Shown: in pieces, positions 11,843 through 24,200 of the stretch
How the letters are laid out: every line of letters begins with the position of its first letter
Numbering within the stretch: position 1 is the first letter of the stretch
NCBI GenBank assembly: GCA_019671135.1
Contig: JAHRHY010000010.1
Span: 1,612,001-1,676,000, forward strand
DNA length: 64,000 nucleotides
Direction of reading: 5' to 3'
Source: Linnemannia hyalina
Lineage: Eukaryota > Mortierellomycota > Mortierellomycetes > Mortierellales > Mortierellaceae
Program-made: the position numbers and the translations under genes
Notes under the pieces: model-generated
Databases searched by the model: none
The model's input: the letters and a program-made list of their open reading frames with translations, nothing else
What the model was told of the DNA's origin: nothing

Positions 11843-12351
11843 TCATTTACTCCTAACGGCCACTACAAGTAGAAGTTCGACAAATAGATAGAGAGAAAAG
11901 GCGATATGCGTGGGGTGAAAAGGAATAGGTACCACCGTCGGCACAGAGGCTTGGTTATTCTTAGAAGCAAGCGTAGTTGTAGCCAAACTCTGAGAGGCAC
12001 TCGCCGTCAAAAGAACAGGAGAATCCTTTTTTCCACCGTTTGATGTTGTTGTCGAAGAGTCATTGAGCTCGATATTAACAACTGGTGGCACCGGCGCAGC
12101 AGAGGCGAATCAGATAAGCAGCAATGCTAAGACGGTGGCGAGGATGAACGCAGCGCGTATAGCTTGGAACAGAACTTGGAACTTGGGGGAAAGGGTGGGG
12201 TGTCTTGAGAGGATGAGGATTGACAGAAAGGTTCTTGAGTTCTTGGAGTTCTTGGGGTTCTTGTAGAGTCGCCTGAACTGTAGATGGGAGGCGAGATCGA
12301 ATTAGGAGAAGAAATATCTATTTTCCACTCGGAGTCGTTGCTTAGTGGCAT
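11843..12351 (-). pseudogene. Relic of a small type II membrane protein (unassigned)
   Basis: An ATG at 12351 opens a Ser/Pro-rich segment (MPLSNDSEWKIDISSPNSI). After one frame change in a C-rich run near 12190 it continues into a hydrophobic segment resembling a signal anchor (QAIRAAFILATVLALLLI), cut by a TGA near 12110. It then continues as PVVNIELNDSSTTT to a stop at 11843. The order (short polar N-terminus starting MP, one anchor, Ser/Thr stem) resembles the N-termini of the GT17 relics on either side, so it may be a fourth N-terminal fragment. No catalytic motif is present. Low confidence in identity. Confidence 0.3.
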
Positions 12352-13409
12352 TTTGGTGCGAGAACTTGTTGTACTTGGTGTTTGTATGAGTGAAGATGTG
12401 CTTTTGGCCCCTGTTCCTGCTGGTTGCTGTGGCCATCATCTATTTTTTTTTGTTTTGATCCTGGAGAGCAAAATAAATTTGGTTGTCAGTCAATGTCAAA
12501 AGAGACAAAAGGAAAGATATCCCATGCTTGCAGTGCTGTGCGGAATGGTAGAGTTAGGGGTGGGAATAGATTGGGCATAAGGACGCGTACGTGTTTTCTC
12601 CGTGCCTTTTCGTGTTTTCGTACAACTGTCTGATCAATTCGTGGTTCCATGTAGACAGAGTCAACTTTTGAACGTTCTACACTCAACACACACGTTCATC
12701 CACTTGGCTCCCTTGCGCCGCCTTTACTCCTATCCACCGCATTGTTTACATTCTGGCTGCACCTTACCCAAAGAGAGTTTCCTGCGTTGCAAAAGTGAGC
12801 GACTGATCAGATTAGCCATGTTCAATCGCGTCGTATGATGTTCTCTAATGCACGGGATGTTGTGGTATTTTTTCTGAATGACCGATATCGTTTACGTGGT
12901 GAGAGAGATTAGTTTGGCGTCTCCGTACGAAAAAGAGCAGAGGGAAGACCTTTGCAATTGTTCTTTACCCTCTAAGATAAATAATTGTCGCACTCTGTCT
13001 CATATACTTCGGACAATACGAAATGATCCCTCATTCGTAGGACAGTCGCGGACCAATATCAACTACAACAATGCCGCTCATGGTGTTTAAGCAACTTTTG
13101 ATTTTCAGGACATGACCATCACTCAAACGACCTCTATCAACTGCCATCTGTCTGTCGCCTTTCTTTTTTTCCCTTCTTCCTTTTGTTCCTGTTTTTTGAT
13201 CATTTTGAAGTATTAAAATGATATGAAAGTACAAGTTGTTTTATTTCACATCTCTGGAAATCGGTCTAGCCCCAGCGTGCTGTCATGTAGTTGTGTTGAG
13301 GTTAGGTGCTGCAATTAAGCAGCAGCCATTTTTAATTGACGAACTGAGAATTAAATATGGCTTGACTGGACCACTAAAAGGATCCTGTCTTCGCCAAATT
13401 GAAAATCAC
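12352..13409. other. Intergenic region, no gene seen
   Basis: About 1.06 kb of A/T-rich DNA between two minus-strand relics. No conserved block of GT17 or another family was found on either strand. The missing C-terminus of GT17 copy 2 would be expected here and is absent. Confidence 0.4.
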
Positions 13410-14524
13410 TTGTCTCCATTTTCCCCTGTACTTTTCAGTTGAAAGGCGACAGGACCGAACCAAGGCGCAGAGTCGATCCTGCACTCGTATAAAAACTCAA
13501 AGAGCTGACACCCGAACCGGCAGATATCCTTGCCCTACGGGATCACATTTCTGACATCCATGTTGGGTCCAGAAAAGTAAGTCTGGTCTCCAGGTTCTGT
13601 CGAATCGGAACCATGGAGTGCGAGAACAGCGCTCTTGCGTGGGATCTCATCCAGGCCCGAGACAATGAGCCAATCACCCTCCTGGGGTTCACCCATCTCG
13701 AAGGCAAGCTAAATCCCCTTATTGTGTTCAAAGACCTCTTCCTGCCATCCGGATCTCGAATATGTCTCGCCCCGGATGCACATTCACTCCTGTCTAGCAT
13801 TGGTGGGAGAACGATGTGGATAATCCTGGATTGAAAGTCTCGGAAGCGGTCCTTGTTGGTTAGATAGTAGAATGGTTTGAGCATGCGCGAAAACGTCTGT
13901 CAGGATTTGATGATAACAAAACTGTCGACGACGGTGTTGAACTCGTTCAGACAGTTCTCGAGTTGGTCTAGCTCATCTTTGATAGGGATTATGTCGAACA
14001 CTTGGGCCCTCTTCCTCCTGTGGACCTGTTGATTTTGCTTGTTGCTCCGGAGTGTGATCTGTTAATGGAGGCAGTGTGATGGGCATGTTCGCAGGAGTGA
14101 TATAGTCGTTGCGTTGGTACTTGGAAGATACTTGTGTTGACTGACTTGAGTGGAGGTGGTAGAGTTCGTTGAAGAATAGGATGGTGGCGAGTGCAGGCAG
14201 ATTGACAAAGACTCTTCTGGAGCCGATTGCAAGGGAACTGAATTTTTTTTGCCAGGTGTCGGTTATGGTGTCATCCCCTACATCGATATGAACTGCGGAT
14301 GCAACCATTGATATATGGTGAGTGTGGGGAGAAGAAAAAGATGATGGTGGCGGAGAGGGAGTTGTTTCACAGTAGCAAAAGATAAACATGTATACGGTTG
14401 ACATTGGGCAGATCAACATAACACGGGTGAATATGTACTGACCATGGCATTGCTCGTGCTCGATGCCATCATCCCTTTGCCGTTCCTTTAGCTCTGTATT
14501 ATATCCGTCTTTTGCTGTGTTCAT
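13410..14524 (-). pseudogene. GT17-family glycosyltransferase pseudogene, copy 2 (C-terminally truncated)
   Basis: Relic of the same family as copy 1. From 14524 an open frame includes a membrane-anchor-like segment (VFVNLPALATILFFNELYHL). A frame change near 14000 is needed to reach RKRAQVFDIIPIKDELDQL and NTVVDSFVIIKS, which ends at an in-frame TGA near 13905. Further frames hold LTNKDRFRDFQSRI, EGDWLIVSGLDEIPRKSA, and FLYECRIDSAPWFGPVAF, the counterpart of the YEYQFEMKKWNGPAVFRYF block of copy 1. The alignment then stops at about 13410, so the last third of the enzyme is missing. Several frameshifts, a stop and a truncation mean it cannot encode the ancestral enzyme. It is clearly diverged from copies 1 and 3, so the duplications are not recent. 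Confidence 0.8.
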
Positions 14525-14689
14525 AACTAATTAAACACGAACACGACGCGTCGATTAGCGGTAAATCAGATCAATGTGGGACCGGTTTTTGTTGTTGTTG
14601 CAGCTAAGCCATCAATTTTTTTTTCTTTTTTTTTTGTGCCTCTATTAGCTGCTTGGCCACCGCTGTCAACTTGCCTGCCGAAGTAGATA

Positions 14690-14822
14690 CCTTTGCCCCA
14701 CTCCTCTTTCTCTGTCTCTCTATTCACTGCTGCATCCCCTTTCCCTTTACCTACCGCAGCATCGACCTTCCTCCTTTTCCTCCTTCCTTTTTCCCACCCC
14801 TCCACTTTCCACTTTTTTCATT
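14690..14822 (+). promoter_or_regulatory. Pyrimidine-rich leader of the Notchless gene
   Basis: A C/T-dominated tract ends only 6 bases before the ATG. Comparable tracts precede most genes in this window and always lie on the coding strand, suggesting a shared core-promoter or 5' leader element. Confidence 0.45.
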
Positions 14823-14828
14823 CCAGTC

Positions 14829-16592
14829 ATGACAGAGACTTCCAACGTCATTGCCCAGTTCTACAACGAGGAGGGCGAAGCCTCCGGCCCCGCCCTGAGT
14901 TTGCCTGTCGACGTTAACCCTGAGCAGCTCGCCCTCCTCCTCAACAGTCTCTTGGGCAACGTATGTTCTTCGTCCTTATTCTCTTGCTGTGCCCTATGAT
15001 GTACTTTTCTTGTATAACAGTCTACTAACCAAGTTGCACGCACCCTCTTCACGCTCTACACTTGGTCACTATACTGGACATATGTTGAACAGGAGGAAGA
15101 CCCTCTGCCGTACACCTTCGAGGTCGCAGAGACAGAGATCGCCAGCACACTGGACAAGGACATCATCCAACCAGGAAAGCACTCCACAGAAGAGACTTTC
15201 AAGATCCTCTACAGACCCCAGGCGGTCTTCAGGGTCCGTGCTGTCACCCGTTGCTCATCCTCCCTCACCGGACACACTGATGCCATTCTCTGTGTCTCCT
15301 TCTCGCCCTGTGGAACCATGCTTGCCAGTGGTGGTGGTGATACCAACGTCCGTATCTGGGATTTGAACACCGAGACCCCACAGCACATGTTGAAGGGCCA
15401 TAAGCATTGGGTGCAGCATGTTGCCTGGTCGCCTAACGGCCGGTTCTTAGCCTCGGCCGGTATGGATGGACAGGTCATTGTTTGGGAGCCAAAGACAGGA
15501 AAGCAGCATGCCGTCTTGAAGGGCCATACCAAGTGGGTCAGTGCCCTCGCCTGGGAGCCCCTGCACTTGTAAGTACTATTGTATGGTTTGGATCGTTGCT
15601 GTGTTGTTGTGCTACTGCTCCGCTGATCTTAACATATGACAATATCCACTATTTGACAATAGGAACGCTTCTTGCCGGAGACTTGCGTCGTCGTCTTCGG
15701 ATGGTACGGTCCGTGTTTGGGATGTGGTTAAGAAGCAGTTGGAGTTCTCGATGGCTCAGCATACCGCCCCTGTGATGTGTGTCAAGTGGGCAGGAGACGG
15801 ACTCATCTACTCGGCCTCTCGGGACAAGACCATCAAGGTCTGGGCCTCGACTGGAAACTACCCCGGAAAGCTCGTCAAGGTTCTCTCAGGACACGCCCAT
15901 TGGGTTACTACACTTGCCCTGAGCACTGACGCCGTTCTCAGGACAGGCGCCAACGATCATACTGGAAAGATGTACAAGGACGAGAATGAAGCACAGAAGC
16001 GGGCTTTGCAGCGGTATGAGCAGGTTATCGCGGTCAACCCTGAGAGGCTATGCTCCGGATCGGACGATTTCACAATGTACCTCTGGCCCAACAAGAAGGA
16101 AGAGGTTGATGGCAAGAAGGTTGCACCCAAGCGGATGGTGGGTCACCAAAAGACGGTCAACCATGTCAGCTTCTCGCCCGACGGTCGCTACATTGCTTCG
16201 GCCAGTTTCGACAAGTCTGTCAAGATCTGGGACAGCCGCGACGGCAAGTTTATTGCCTCCCTCAGAGGACATGTTTCAGAGGTGTACCAGGTTGTGTGGT
16301 CGAGCGACAGCAGAATGTTGCTCTCGTGTAGTAAGGATAGCACGATCAAGTTGTGGGATATCAAAACCAAGAAGATGAAGATGGAGTTGCCCGGACATTT
16401 GGATGAGGTTTTCACCGTTGATTGGAGTCCCTCGGGCGACAAGGCCGCCAGTGGATCCAAAGACAAGACGTTAAAGATGTAAGTTCCTTGGTTTGCATGG
16501 TCGGACTCTTACTATTGTTTGTTGTAATTAATGTGCGCCAGATACTAACATTATCTTTTCTCTCTTTGCTTGCTCCTAGTTGGAAATACTAA
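14829..16592 (+). CDS. RSA4: Notchless homologue / Rsa4, WD40 ribosome-assembly factor
   Basis: Four exons (14829..14960, 15093..15568, 15663..16478, 16580..16592) join to 478 residues, matching the family length of about 485. The N-terminal NLE domain (about 1-100; VIAQFYNEEGE, LPVDVNPEQLALLLNSLL) is followed by YRPQAVFRVRAVTRCSSSL, the characteristic link into an eight-bladed beta-propeller. WD repeats are visible as GHTDAILCVSFSPCG, VRIWD, GHKHWVQHVAWSPNG, VIVWE, SRDKTIKVWA, KSVKIWD, STIKLWD and a final IWKY. The last exon is only 13 nt (T-TGG-AAA-TAC-TAA). Rsa4 docks on pre-60S particles, and its NLE domain binds the AAA-ATPase Rea1/Midasin MIDAS domain to drive release. It converges with GT17 copy 3, 107 bases away. 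Confidence 0.96.
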
Positions 16593-16699
16593 TTAGACCC
16601 TGCATCATTAAACACATATCCATCATTGCATTTTACAACACATCATCGCCCCGCTGGAAAATGGATGCTCTGTATTCATGTCATCAGGAAATGGTCTAT

Positions 16700-18212
16700 T
16701 TAGACACCCTCTTCGCCCAGAGGATCATCAGTATCGACTTCCAGGAACCTAGCATTGGGTGTGCCATAGATCGCCAGCATATTCTAAAACCTCTCCCGGT
16801 TCTGATTAACATACTCGGGAACATCTGTATTATTGGGCAAATCCGTCAAAGCATCCTTCTTTGTTTGCCCCAACAAATCCCCCCCACCCCTCGCCCGATC
16901 AAGAATCCATGTTCGACTCCTCTTCTTAACCGTAATATATTCCCTATGTGAACTCGCCTCCGTTTCTGGATAATCTGCGAAATGTTCGATTGGCAATATG
17001 AACAATTCCAACAGGTGTTTTTGAAGAGGGGCAAGCCGGGAGTCTCTTTGGAGTAACGGGTTCGGAAACCGACGTCCTGCCAGTCGTTCTTGGTTGCTTG
17101 TTCCTACATTTCTAGCTCTGCGAGAGTCCAGTTGTTGTTGTGGGGTCCTAGCCAGCGGTCATGGTAGGTTTTGAGAGGGAAAGGGAAGGTGCTTTCTGCG
17201 AGGGGAGGGGGGGGGGGGGGGGGATTCAAGGATGACAAAGGTATCGACGACCGAGTCAAGCTCATGGAGGCGGATGACGAGGAAGTCAAGTTCGTTGTTG
17301 ATTGCAATAATGTCAATGACTCTTGGCCAATCTTTTTTCTCGCCCTCGTCCTGCTCCTCCTGCTTGTTTTGATTGTTGTTGGTAGTGGTAGTGGTAGTGG
17401 TGATGGCGGTAAATTTGTTGACGGTGCTCTCGATATCGATACCGTTTTGCTGCTGCTGCTGCTGTTGCGGTTGTTGCAGCTGCAGTTGCTCGTCATCAAC
17501 TAGTATCTCCACCATCGACGACGACGGCGACGACGACTGTTCCGCAAATCGCACCCCCGAACACGATAATCGATCTTTTTGCTGTTGCTCTTTATCTTCC
17601 TCCTCCTGTTGTTGGTGCTGCCGAAAGAAAGACAGTGGTGACAACAGCAAGGTCGGCTGTTGGATCTCTTCGATCCTTCTTCTAGGTCTGGCACATCCAA
17701 TAATATCCCGTTCTTGCATTCGTCCTTATCGATGTTGCTCAGCTGTAATGGGTCCTGTCGGTGCTCTGGTGGCTGTTGCTGCAGTAGTAATGGTGGCGGA
17801 TGAGACCCAGGGCTAGAGTGGGTATTTTTCTTGTAGTCGTCTTTACTACAGCGGGAATCGCTGTTGTCGATGATGGCGATGGTACGATTTCGATAATTCG
17901 GTTCGTCCGTGGATACAGACACACACGCAGTGACAGGCAAAGGCGCTGCTGATAACGACGACGGCCAAACAAAGCAGCATAGCAGTGACGAGGATCATGA
18001 TTCGTTCAGCGGGATAATTGTTGCAAGATGCGTCTTTGGGTCCGCGGGTAGGAGTGGGGTTGAAGTGATGGCGGTGGTGTATAGATGAGAGGATCTCGCG
18101 GTTGTTGCTCCTGCTTCGGAGGTGACATCCTGTCCCTTGTCCTCCCCCTCCCGCTACTTGCTGTAGCGGTTGTGCTCGACCCGTTCTTGACCCCATCATC
18201 GAAATGAGGCAT
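16700..18212 (-). pseudogene. GT17-family glycosyltransferase pseudogene, copy 3 (core deleted)
   Basis: Third relic of the family. The N-terminus begins MPHFDDGVKNGSS at 18212. A membrane anchor (MILVTAMLLCLAVVVISSAF) lies in another frame, followed by a Gln/Thr-rich stem. The frame 17719..17159 carries VIDIIAINNELDFLVIRLHE and LDSVVDTFVILES, then runs into a proline stretch made by a poly(G/C) run at 17207-17223. It continues RKHLPFPS, and KTYHDRWLGP lies in an adjacent frame. Near 17100 the sequence jumps directly to DWQDVGFRTRYSKETPG and CWNCSYCQSNISQII, so the NRDRF and GDW...DE core present in copies 1 and 2 has been deleted. The C-terminus WILDRARG...NTDVPEYVNQNRERF is cut by a TAG, then NMLAIYGTPNARFLEVD ends at a TAA at 16700. 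Not functional. Confidence 0.8.
17207..17223. repeat. Poly(G) run inside GT17 copy 3
   Basis: Seventeen uninterrupted G residues on the plus strand, which read as a proline stretch in the pseudogene frame. It replaces the position where intact GT17 proteins continue the beta-strand after the VILES-like motif. Length is likely to vary between isolates or assemblies. Confidence 0.9.
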
Positions 18213-21200
18213 GGATGTCTCCAGTTTTTTTTTCCCCGAAAGTATATTTTAGTGAATGTGCTCTACAGAGACGAAGGCGTAAATCATAATGGAGTCTGCG
18301 TTGGTTTGTGTTTTTGTACGAGTTCTTTGTGGAGAAGAAGCAAGCGGTGGAGTTTTCCTAGTTTGAGAGTGGGGAAGTGGTGGGGAAAAGGAAAGCAAGA
18401 ATGAAGTGAAAGGGATGGGGTATCTCATCGTATTCCTGAGTGCAGACCGAGAGTACACCTTGTGTTTCCATTTCTTAGCAACCCTCTCAATTGCGTCCTC
18501 TTTCTATGCTGTGGTTTCATGGGATTGAAGGTCCTTGTTATGAGTAACCGACGAAGGGTCATTTCATTTGGCGCTCTTCATATCTTTGTCTGTGTCACGG
18601 CCCTAATCAGAAAAACTCATCCTGCCTTCCGCGACGGGGAGGCTGTCGCACAATGAAATGCAAAGATCCATCACGACCGAAAAGCAAAGCATCGACTAGA
18701 AAACCTGCCGATAAAACAAAAATCAACCAAAACAAAAACTTCTCCCCCAGCTGTTGATCGTGTGTTGCATGATTGAACGACATTCGAGATTTGATTTTGC
18801 CAGTCTTTCCTTTTTCCGCCTTTGACATTGTGCTTGCTTGTTGGCTTTTGTTGACGCTTTCATTTGAGTTATTTGACGACAATTTGTATATACCGGTTCG
18901 AGCCCTATCAAAGAGTGTCGACGAAAGAAAAACCTTGGCAGTCTAACAAAGAAAACGCCATCTTCTCGAAACCCAAGCCGTCGTTGTTTGGTGGATTAAA
19001 GTTAAGTTTTCTCCTCCCTTCTTGTTTACCGGAATGCCTTGTCTTGCCCATCGATTAAAACAAAAGATAAGAAAAACGTATTTATTGGAACGACGAGAAA
19101 CACAATGCACTATTTGCGGGTGAGACGGAGGTTGGGCAAAGCTCATGGTCAAGCATTGCAGATATGAAAATAAACGCGGTGTAGTCAAGGTGTAATAGAT
19201 CAATGTAGCGATTGAGATGATAGATATTGATGATCGCCTTTGTGTGTTCTCAATCTCCAAAGTAAAGTGAATGAAGGGCAGGAAGAATGAAGGAAACAAA
19301 TGAGAAAACAGGAAATGGAATAGAGCAAGGCAAACACAAAGAGTGAGCACCAGAAAAAACAAAAATAAACTGGACCTGAGGCAGAAGAGAGGTATTTGTG
19401 CGAGGTGCGCACAGATAATGAAAGAACAGACAGGGTGGTGGTGCACAAGCAAATCTCCAACTCTTTCTGTCCTCTCGCCCGACTGTACTCCTCGACTCGT
19501 ACTCCTTCCTTTCAACAATACCCACACATGTCAAGGGCATAAATAAGGCAGGGCTGTTGCTTGTTTATTTACTTTGCTCTCTTGTTGTTTGCTCGTTCCG
19601 CACCACCATCAGCATCATCATTATTCATTCATCTGCAGTGCATTTCTGTATTTTGCTGGTTATTTGCTCTCATACAACCATACACGCACGCATAAAGAAG
19701 AGCTAGCCAATTGGCCATTTCCTTCCCTCTCCTCATCCACTCATCCATCCTCTCAACTCAAGAGATGCATGTCCCATCGTGATGCACTTTAAAGAGTGAG
19801 AAAAAAAATCAAAAAAATCGACGAAAAAACAAAGAGCCCTCCCTCATTTTTCTTTTCACAGAGAAGAGCGAGAGACATGATAGTCGATAGGCGAATTCAG
19901 CACTAATGAATAGTTGAAAAAAACACCCCCGAAGAGAACAAAGAGAAGGAGCTTGAGAGAGTGAATGAGCAGAGAGGAGAGGAGGAGAAGGAGAGGCTTG
20001 GTACCTTTTATGAGCTTTGGTAGTTCCGCGGAATTTTGAACATCTCTTTCTCTTCTTCTCTTAGGTGTGCTCTGTTTTTTTCAAAGGGCAAAAGGGAGAA
20101 AAAAAAGATGCCTTGAATTTGTAGATGCGCGTATGTCTCTCTTTACGCGCGCGCATAAAAGGAGATTTTTCTGATGGTGAGAACAAGAGAGAGTGGGCAG
20201 ACATGTTGTTAGTGTTGTTGACAAGTCCTTACGCACGCACGCACGCACGCACAGAGGATGTGTTTGTAATTCGCAATGCAAATCATTCTACCGATTGCCG
20301 GAGAGCTGGAGAAAGAGAGGGAGGGAGAGATAGGGGAATGCTGGAGAATCCCATTCCAAATCTCAAGTGCTGTGTGCCGTGTGAACCACCTCGCTTGATT
20401 TGTACGTGCGGCATACACTCCTCATGACCTACCATATCCTGGGTTGCATCCGTCCGTTGTCGTCCTGATAGTGTCAACAGGCAACGAACAAAACAAAAAA
20501 CAAAAAAGACCCCGACGACACGGCGCCTTTAGTTCTTGCTCCTTTGGCTACGCTCGCTTCACACCTTGGCATGTCTTGTCATTTGTATCCACTCGTCAAA
20601 CTGAACGACTGAATTGAATTGTATATTCTTCACCACCTTATCGGGCACCGCCTACCACTTACCCCCACATTGTGAACAGTTCTAGCCTTCATTCATTTCA
20701 TTTGTCAATATATGAATGGTCTCGGTTCCTGAAAGGATACTCCAAAATGAGAGACGGAAGAACGGCCCTTTGTCTCTCTGTCCCCTAAACTCAACAAAGA
20801 TAAACTAATTCATTCTGCGGCGGATTGAGAGTGTGTGGGAAAAAAACAACACTTGACGGTTCCCTCCCTTTGATGCTCATTGACCACCTCTCCCTTCCCT
20901 CCCTCGCGCTCTCCCTCTAGTGGCTGTTCGTTCTTTCTTCAATTGGTGCAGCCCATTAAAGAAAACTGTCGTACAATCTATTACTTACTTTCACCCCCTC
21001 CCCTGCCGTAAATAAACGCAAGACTCTCAAAACCTCTGGGAGGTGGAGGACGGGAACTGGGAAGAGCCTTTCATTTATCGATTTTCTCCCGTGAGTAATC
21101 CTTCTGAATGCGTGTGCGTGTGAGTATGGGTAGATACCCGTCTGTGTTCATGCTCCAATGGACTCCGAACAGCAAAAATAAGGGTTTAGTTTCTCGTACT

Positions 21201-24200
21201 ACTGAACTGAGCCAAAGGGCACGAAAGAGTTGGTTGCACACTTCGTTGTAATTGCTAATTCTACTTATTGCGCCGTACCACACTCGCTCCTGGGTGTGGA
21301 CGGGGCGAGTGAGTGAATGAATAATGTGTGTGATTGTGTTTCACTTTCACCTGTGTTGTTGTTGTGTCTGGGGAGGGGGGTTTTTTTTTTTGGGTGTTCA
21401 CTGTTTGCGCACTCCACACCCTTTTTTTTCCCTCTTCATCGTACGACAACGACTGTCTTCATGCGAATCTTCGTTGGTGTGAAGAAGGACGCTTATACCT
21501 TCTTCTTTTTGTTCTATCTGCCTTGTGTCTGTTTTAGCTTCGACAAAAGTGGATAAGCAAGTTTCATGAAACTAAAAGAATAGAGGGAGAAAGGAGTATG
21601 AGGGGTGTGGAAAGTTCTACCGGGACGGTAATAGAATCATCGACTCTTGCATTCAATTCCTTGTTGCCTATTTTCTTTGTTCTAATAGACCAACCGTTCG
21701 ACAAACAAACAACACCAACAGCAACGCGGACCCCATAAAACAGGAAAATGAACCCACGGGGGCAATATATCCTTTATTTTCTTGGCCGGCATCCGAGACC
21801 GACAGGCAAGCCCGAGATTCCCCACAGTTCCAAAGGCTTTAGTTTCATGGCTGACAGGTCTGGCGACTTGTGAAACTCCTCCTCCTCCTCCTCCTCCTCT
21901 TTTCTTCTTCGTCTTCTCTCGCTTTTAAGAGCTGTTTTTCTTTGGACAAGGTTTTCCGCAAAGGTTTTCGTCCTTTTGTGTCTGTCGTCCGTCCGTCCGT
22001 CGTCTGGTCGGACTTTCATGAGTAAGTCGATTTTCTTTTCGTTCACAACAACCACAACAATAAACGAAAACAAACAACAGGAAATAGTTCAGGAAGGTTC
22101 AAACAAAGGCAGGCAAAGGTAAGGCGCTTTTTCATACATTTCGGAGCTGTCTCAACTTTCGCATGCATGTCCGTCTGTTCTTGTTGTTGCTTTTCGCCTC
22201 CGCCTTTCTCTATCCTTGGTCCATGAGGGTTGTCCTGGACCTAAAAACATATGCCGCACACGTGCAGTTACCAAAAAAAAGAGCGACAGCATCACAACAG
22301 CAGCATGAGTTGTGCAATTAGCGGAGAGGGTATGGTAGACACTTAACAGAGGTGGGCAATTAAAGCGGAACAAAAGCCAAGATCCGGGACATGCCAAAAG
22401 AAAATGTGATTACCCTCCCTTTCTGTTGTTTATTACTTTCGCGTTTTTGTAAAAATCGAAATTCCTAGACCCATGAGAGAAAAACACACAAACAGCGTGT
22501 TGTTCATATAACAGGATTTTGGTCTGGGCGCATAGAGACAAGGAGAGGAAGAGGAGGGGTCGAGAAAAAAGGGGAAATGTTCAAGGGAGAGAAGAGAGAT
22601 GAAGGGATGAAGGCGTGGTCGGCATGGAATGACGACTTTCTTTCTAGACGCGAACACAAAGGGGCAAAGGGACTCAGAACGAATTCAGGGGAAGTGCATG
22701 TTGATGCTCTTTCCTCTCATCTCTTCGCTTTCGCCTTCGCTTCTGTGTCTCGTTCAAAAGGATGGACCAACGCGCAGAGTTGAGAGTGAGAGGGCACTAG
22801 CCTTGCGTAGCGCCCTTTGTTCTACTTCCAGTGATGCATCTGTTTGTCCCATCCACTCTTTTCTCCCCCTTTTTTGCTCTCGACATGGGGGCATGGTGGG
22901 TTAAGTATTTTGTCCTGTCCGCATTCCTGTTTGTTTGCTCCCTCTGCTATATATTTTTTGCTCTTACATCCGCCTATCCATTCAGCTGTTGTGTGTATTA
23001 TACCAATGGTTTGTTGTTGTCGACAGCGACCTGTTCTGTTCTCGAAAGGGCTGATACTCAAAAGAATCACTTACAATGTTGTTGGATGTTTGCGTGTGCG
23101 TTTTCTTTTTGCTTATGTCTACCAGTCGTTTTACATTTCTCGCTCATTTGTAGCCAATGAGCGACATGCAAATACCCAGTGCGCTGTTGCTTTGGGAGAG
23201 GATGATGCTAAAAACTCCCTCCTGTGCTTTTTTGATGCTCCTTACTCCTTTCCTCTTGATGTTTTGCATTACCACACTGTCATGGTTGTTTTGTGTACAC
23301 AAAACTTTGCATTAGGTCCATGGAGAGTGGGGAAGGGCGACACAATCTATTGTTGATGTTGATAAAAAAAAACGCGGACCTTCCTCGTGCATGGCAGGCG
23401 AGAGAGATAGAGAGAGAAGGGCGACAGAACCACCGTCAACTGAGGGGAAGGATGAGAGGGTGATGATGGCGACAACGAGGTGGGGTGGCATGACCACACC
23501 CTTGTTGTCTAAAGGCGCGTTATTATTTAGTTCTCTCGGCATCCATCTTCGCACCTATTTCTTTGAACACACAGACACACACATGCCATCATCATCAAGG
23601 AGAGAAAAAAAAGCCGCACGCCTCACATTTGCAGTGCCACTGATGAGACAGACTGACGCGTCCCAAAAAAAAAAAAGGCAACTGATCGTTCCTGGATAAT
23701 TGATGGGACTGAATTGGTGGCGAGCTATGACAGTGGCGATGTTTCTGGTGGTTGAGGGATTGGGCAATGATATTTCACTATGGAGGCGATGGTACCTGAA
23801 GTGGTGGGGGTTTTTTTCTCCCTACTTTATTTTTGTTGAGAGATGTGCCTGCATGCTCTTTGGCCCATTTGCATATCAATTCATCTTCCTCTCTTCTTTC
23901 GATGCAAGGTCAGTTAGCAGTCAGAGGGATAGAAAGGCAGGATAAGAGAGCGAGGGATATCTATGGTAAAAAAGTCAGCGAGTGGAAGAAGGGCGACAGA
24001 TTGGAATAATGAATGACTGGTTTATTGTTTTCTTATTGCCAATTGACGACTGACAAGGAGAGTGAGTAAGAGATAACTGAGTTAGTTGCTGAGAATAATA
24101 GTGTTCTAAGCTTTCTCTCATCGATTCATTCATCGGGTCGTTGAGGATTGACCAGAGGAACAAACAACAAAAAAGCTCTTGAGTAGGAGTTGTACAAATG

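Noticed and set aside
18885..18920. GGTTCGAGCC string as a tRNA T-arm
   Set aside because: Flanking bases do not form a 5-bp T stem and no A-box or acceptor stem lies at the right distance.
18943..19546. Hydrophobic minus-strand frame of 194 codons that could be a membrane protein
   Set aside because: Hydrophobicity comes from T-rich codons; no start context, conserved motif or intron support.
20229..20252. (ACGC)n array and other short tandem arrays as CRISPR-like repeats
   Set aside because: Units are 3-5 bases without spacers; these are ordinary microsatellites.
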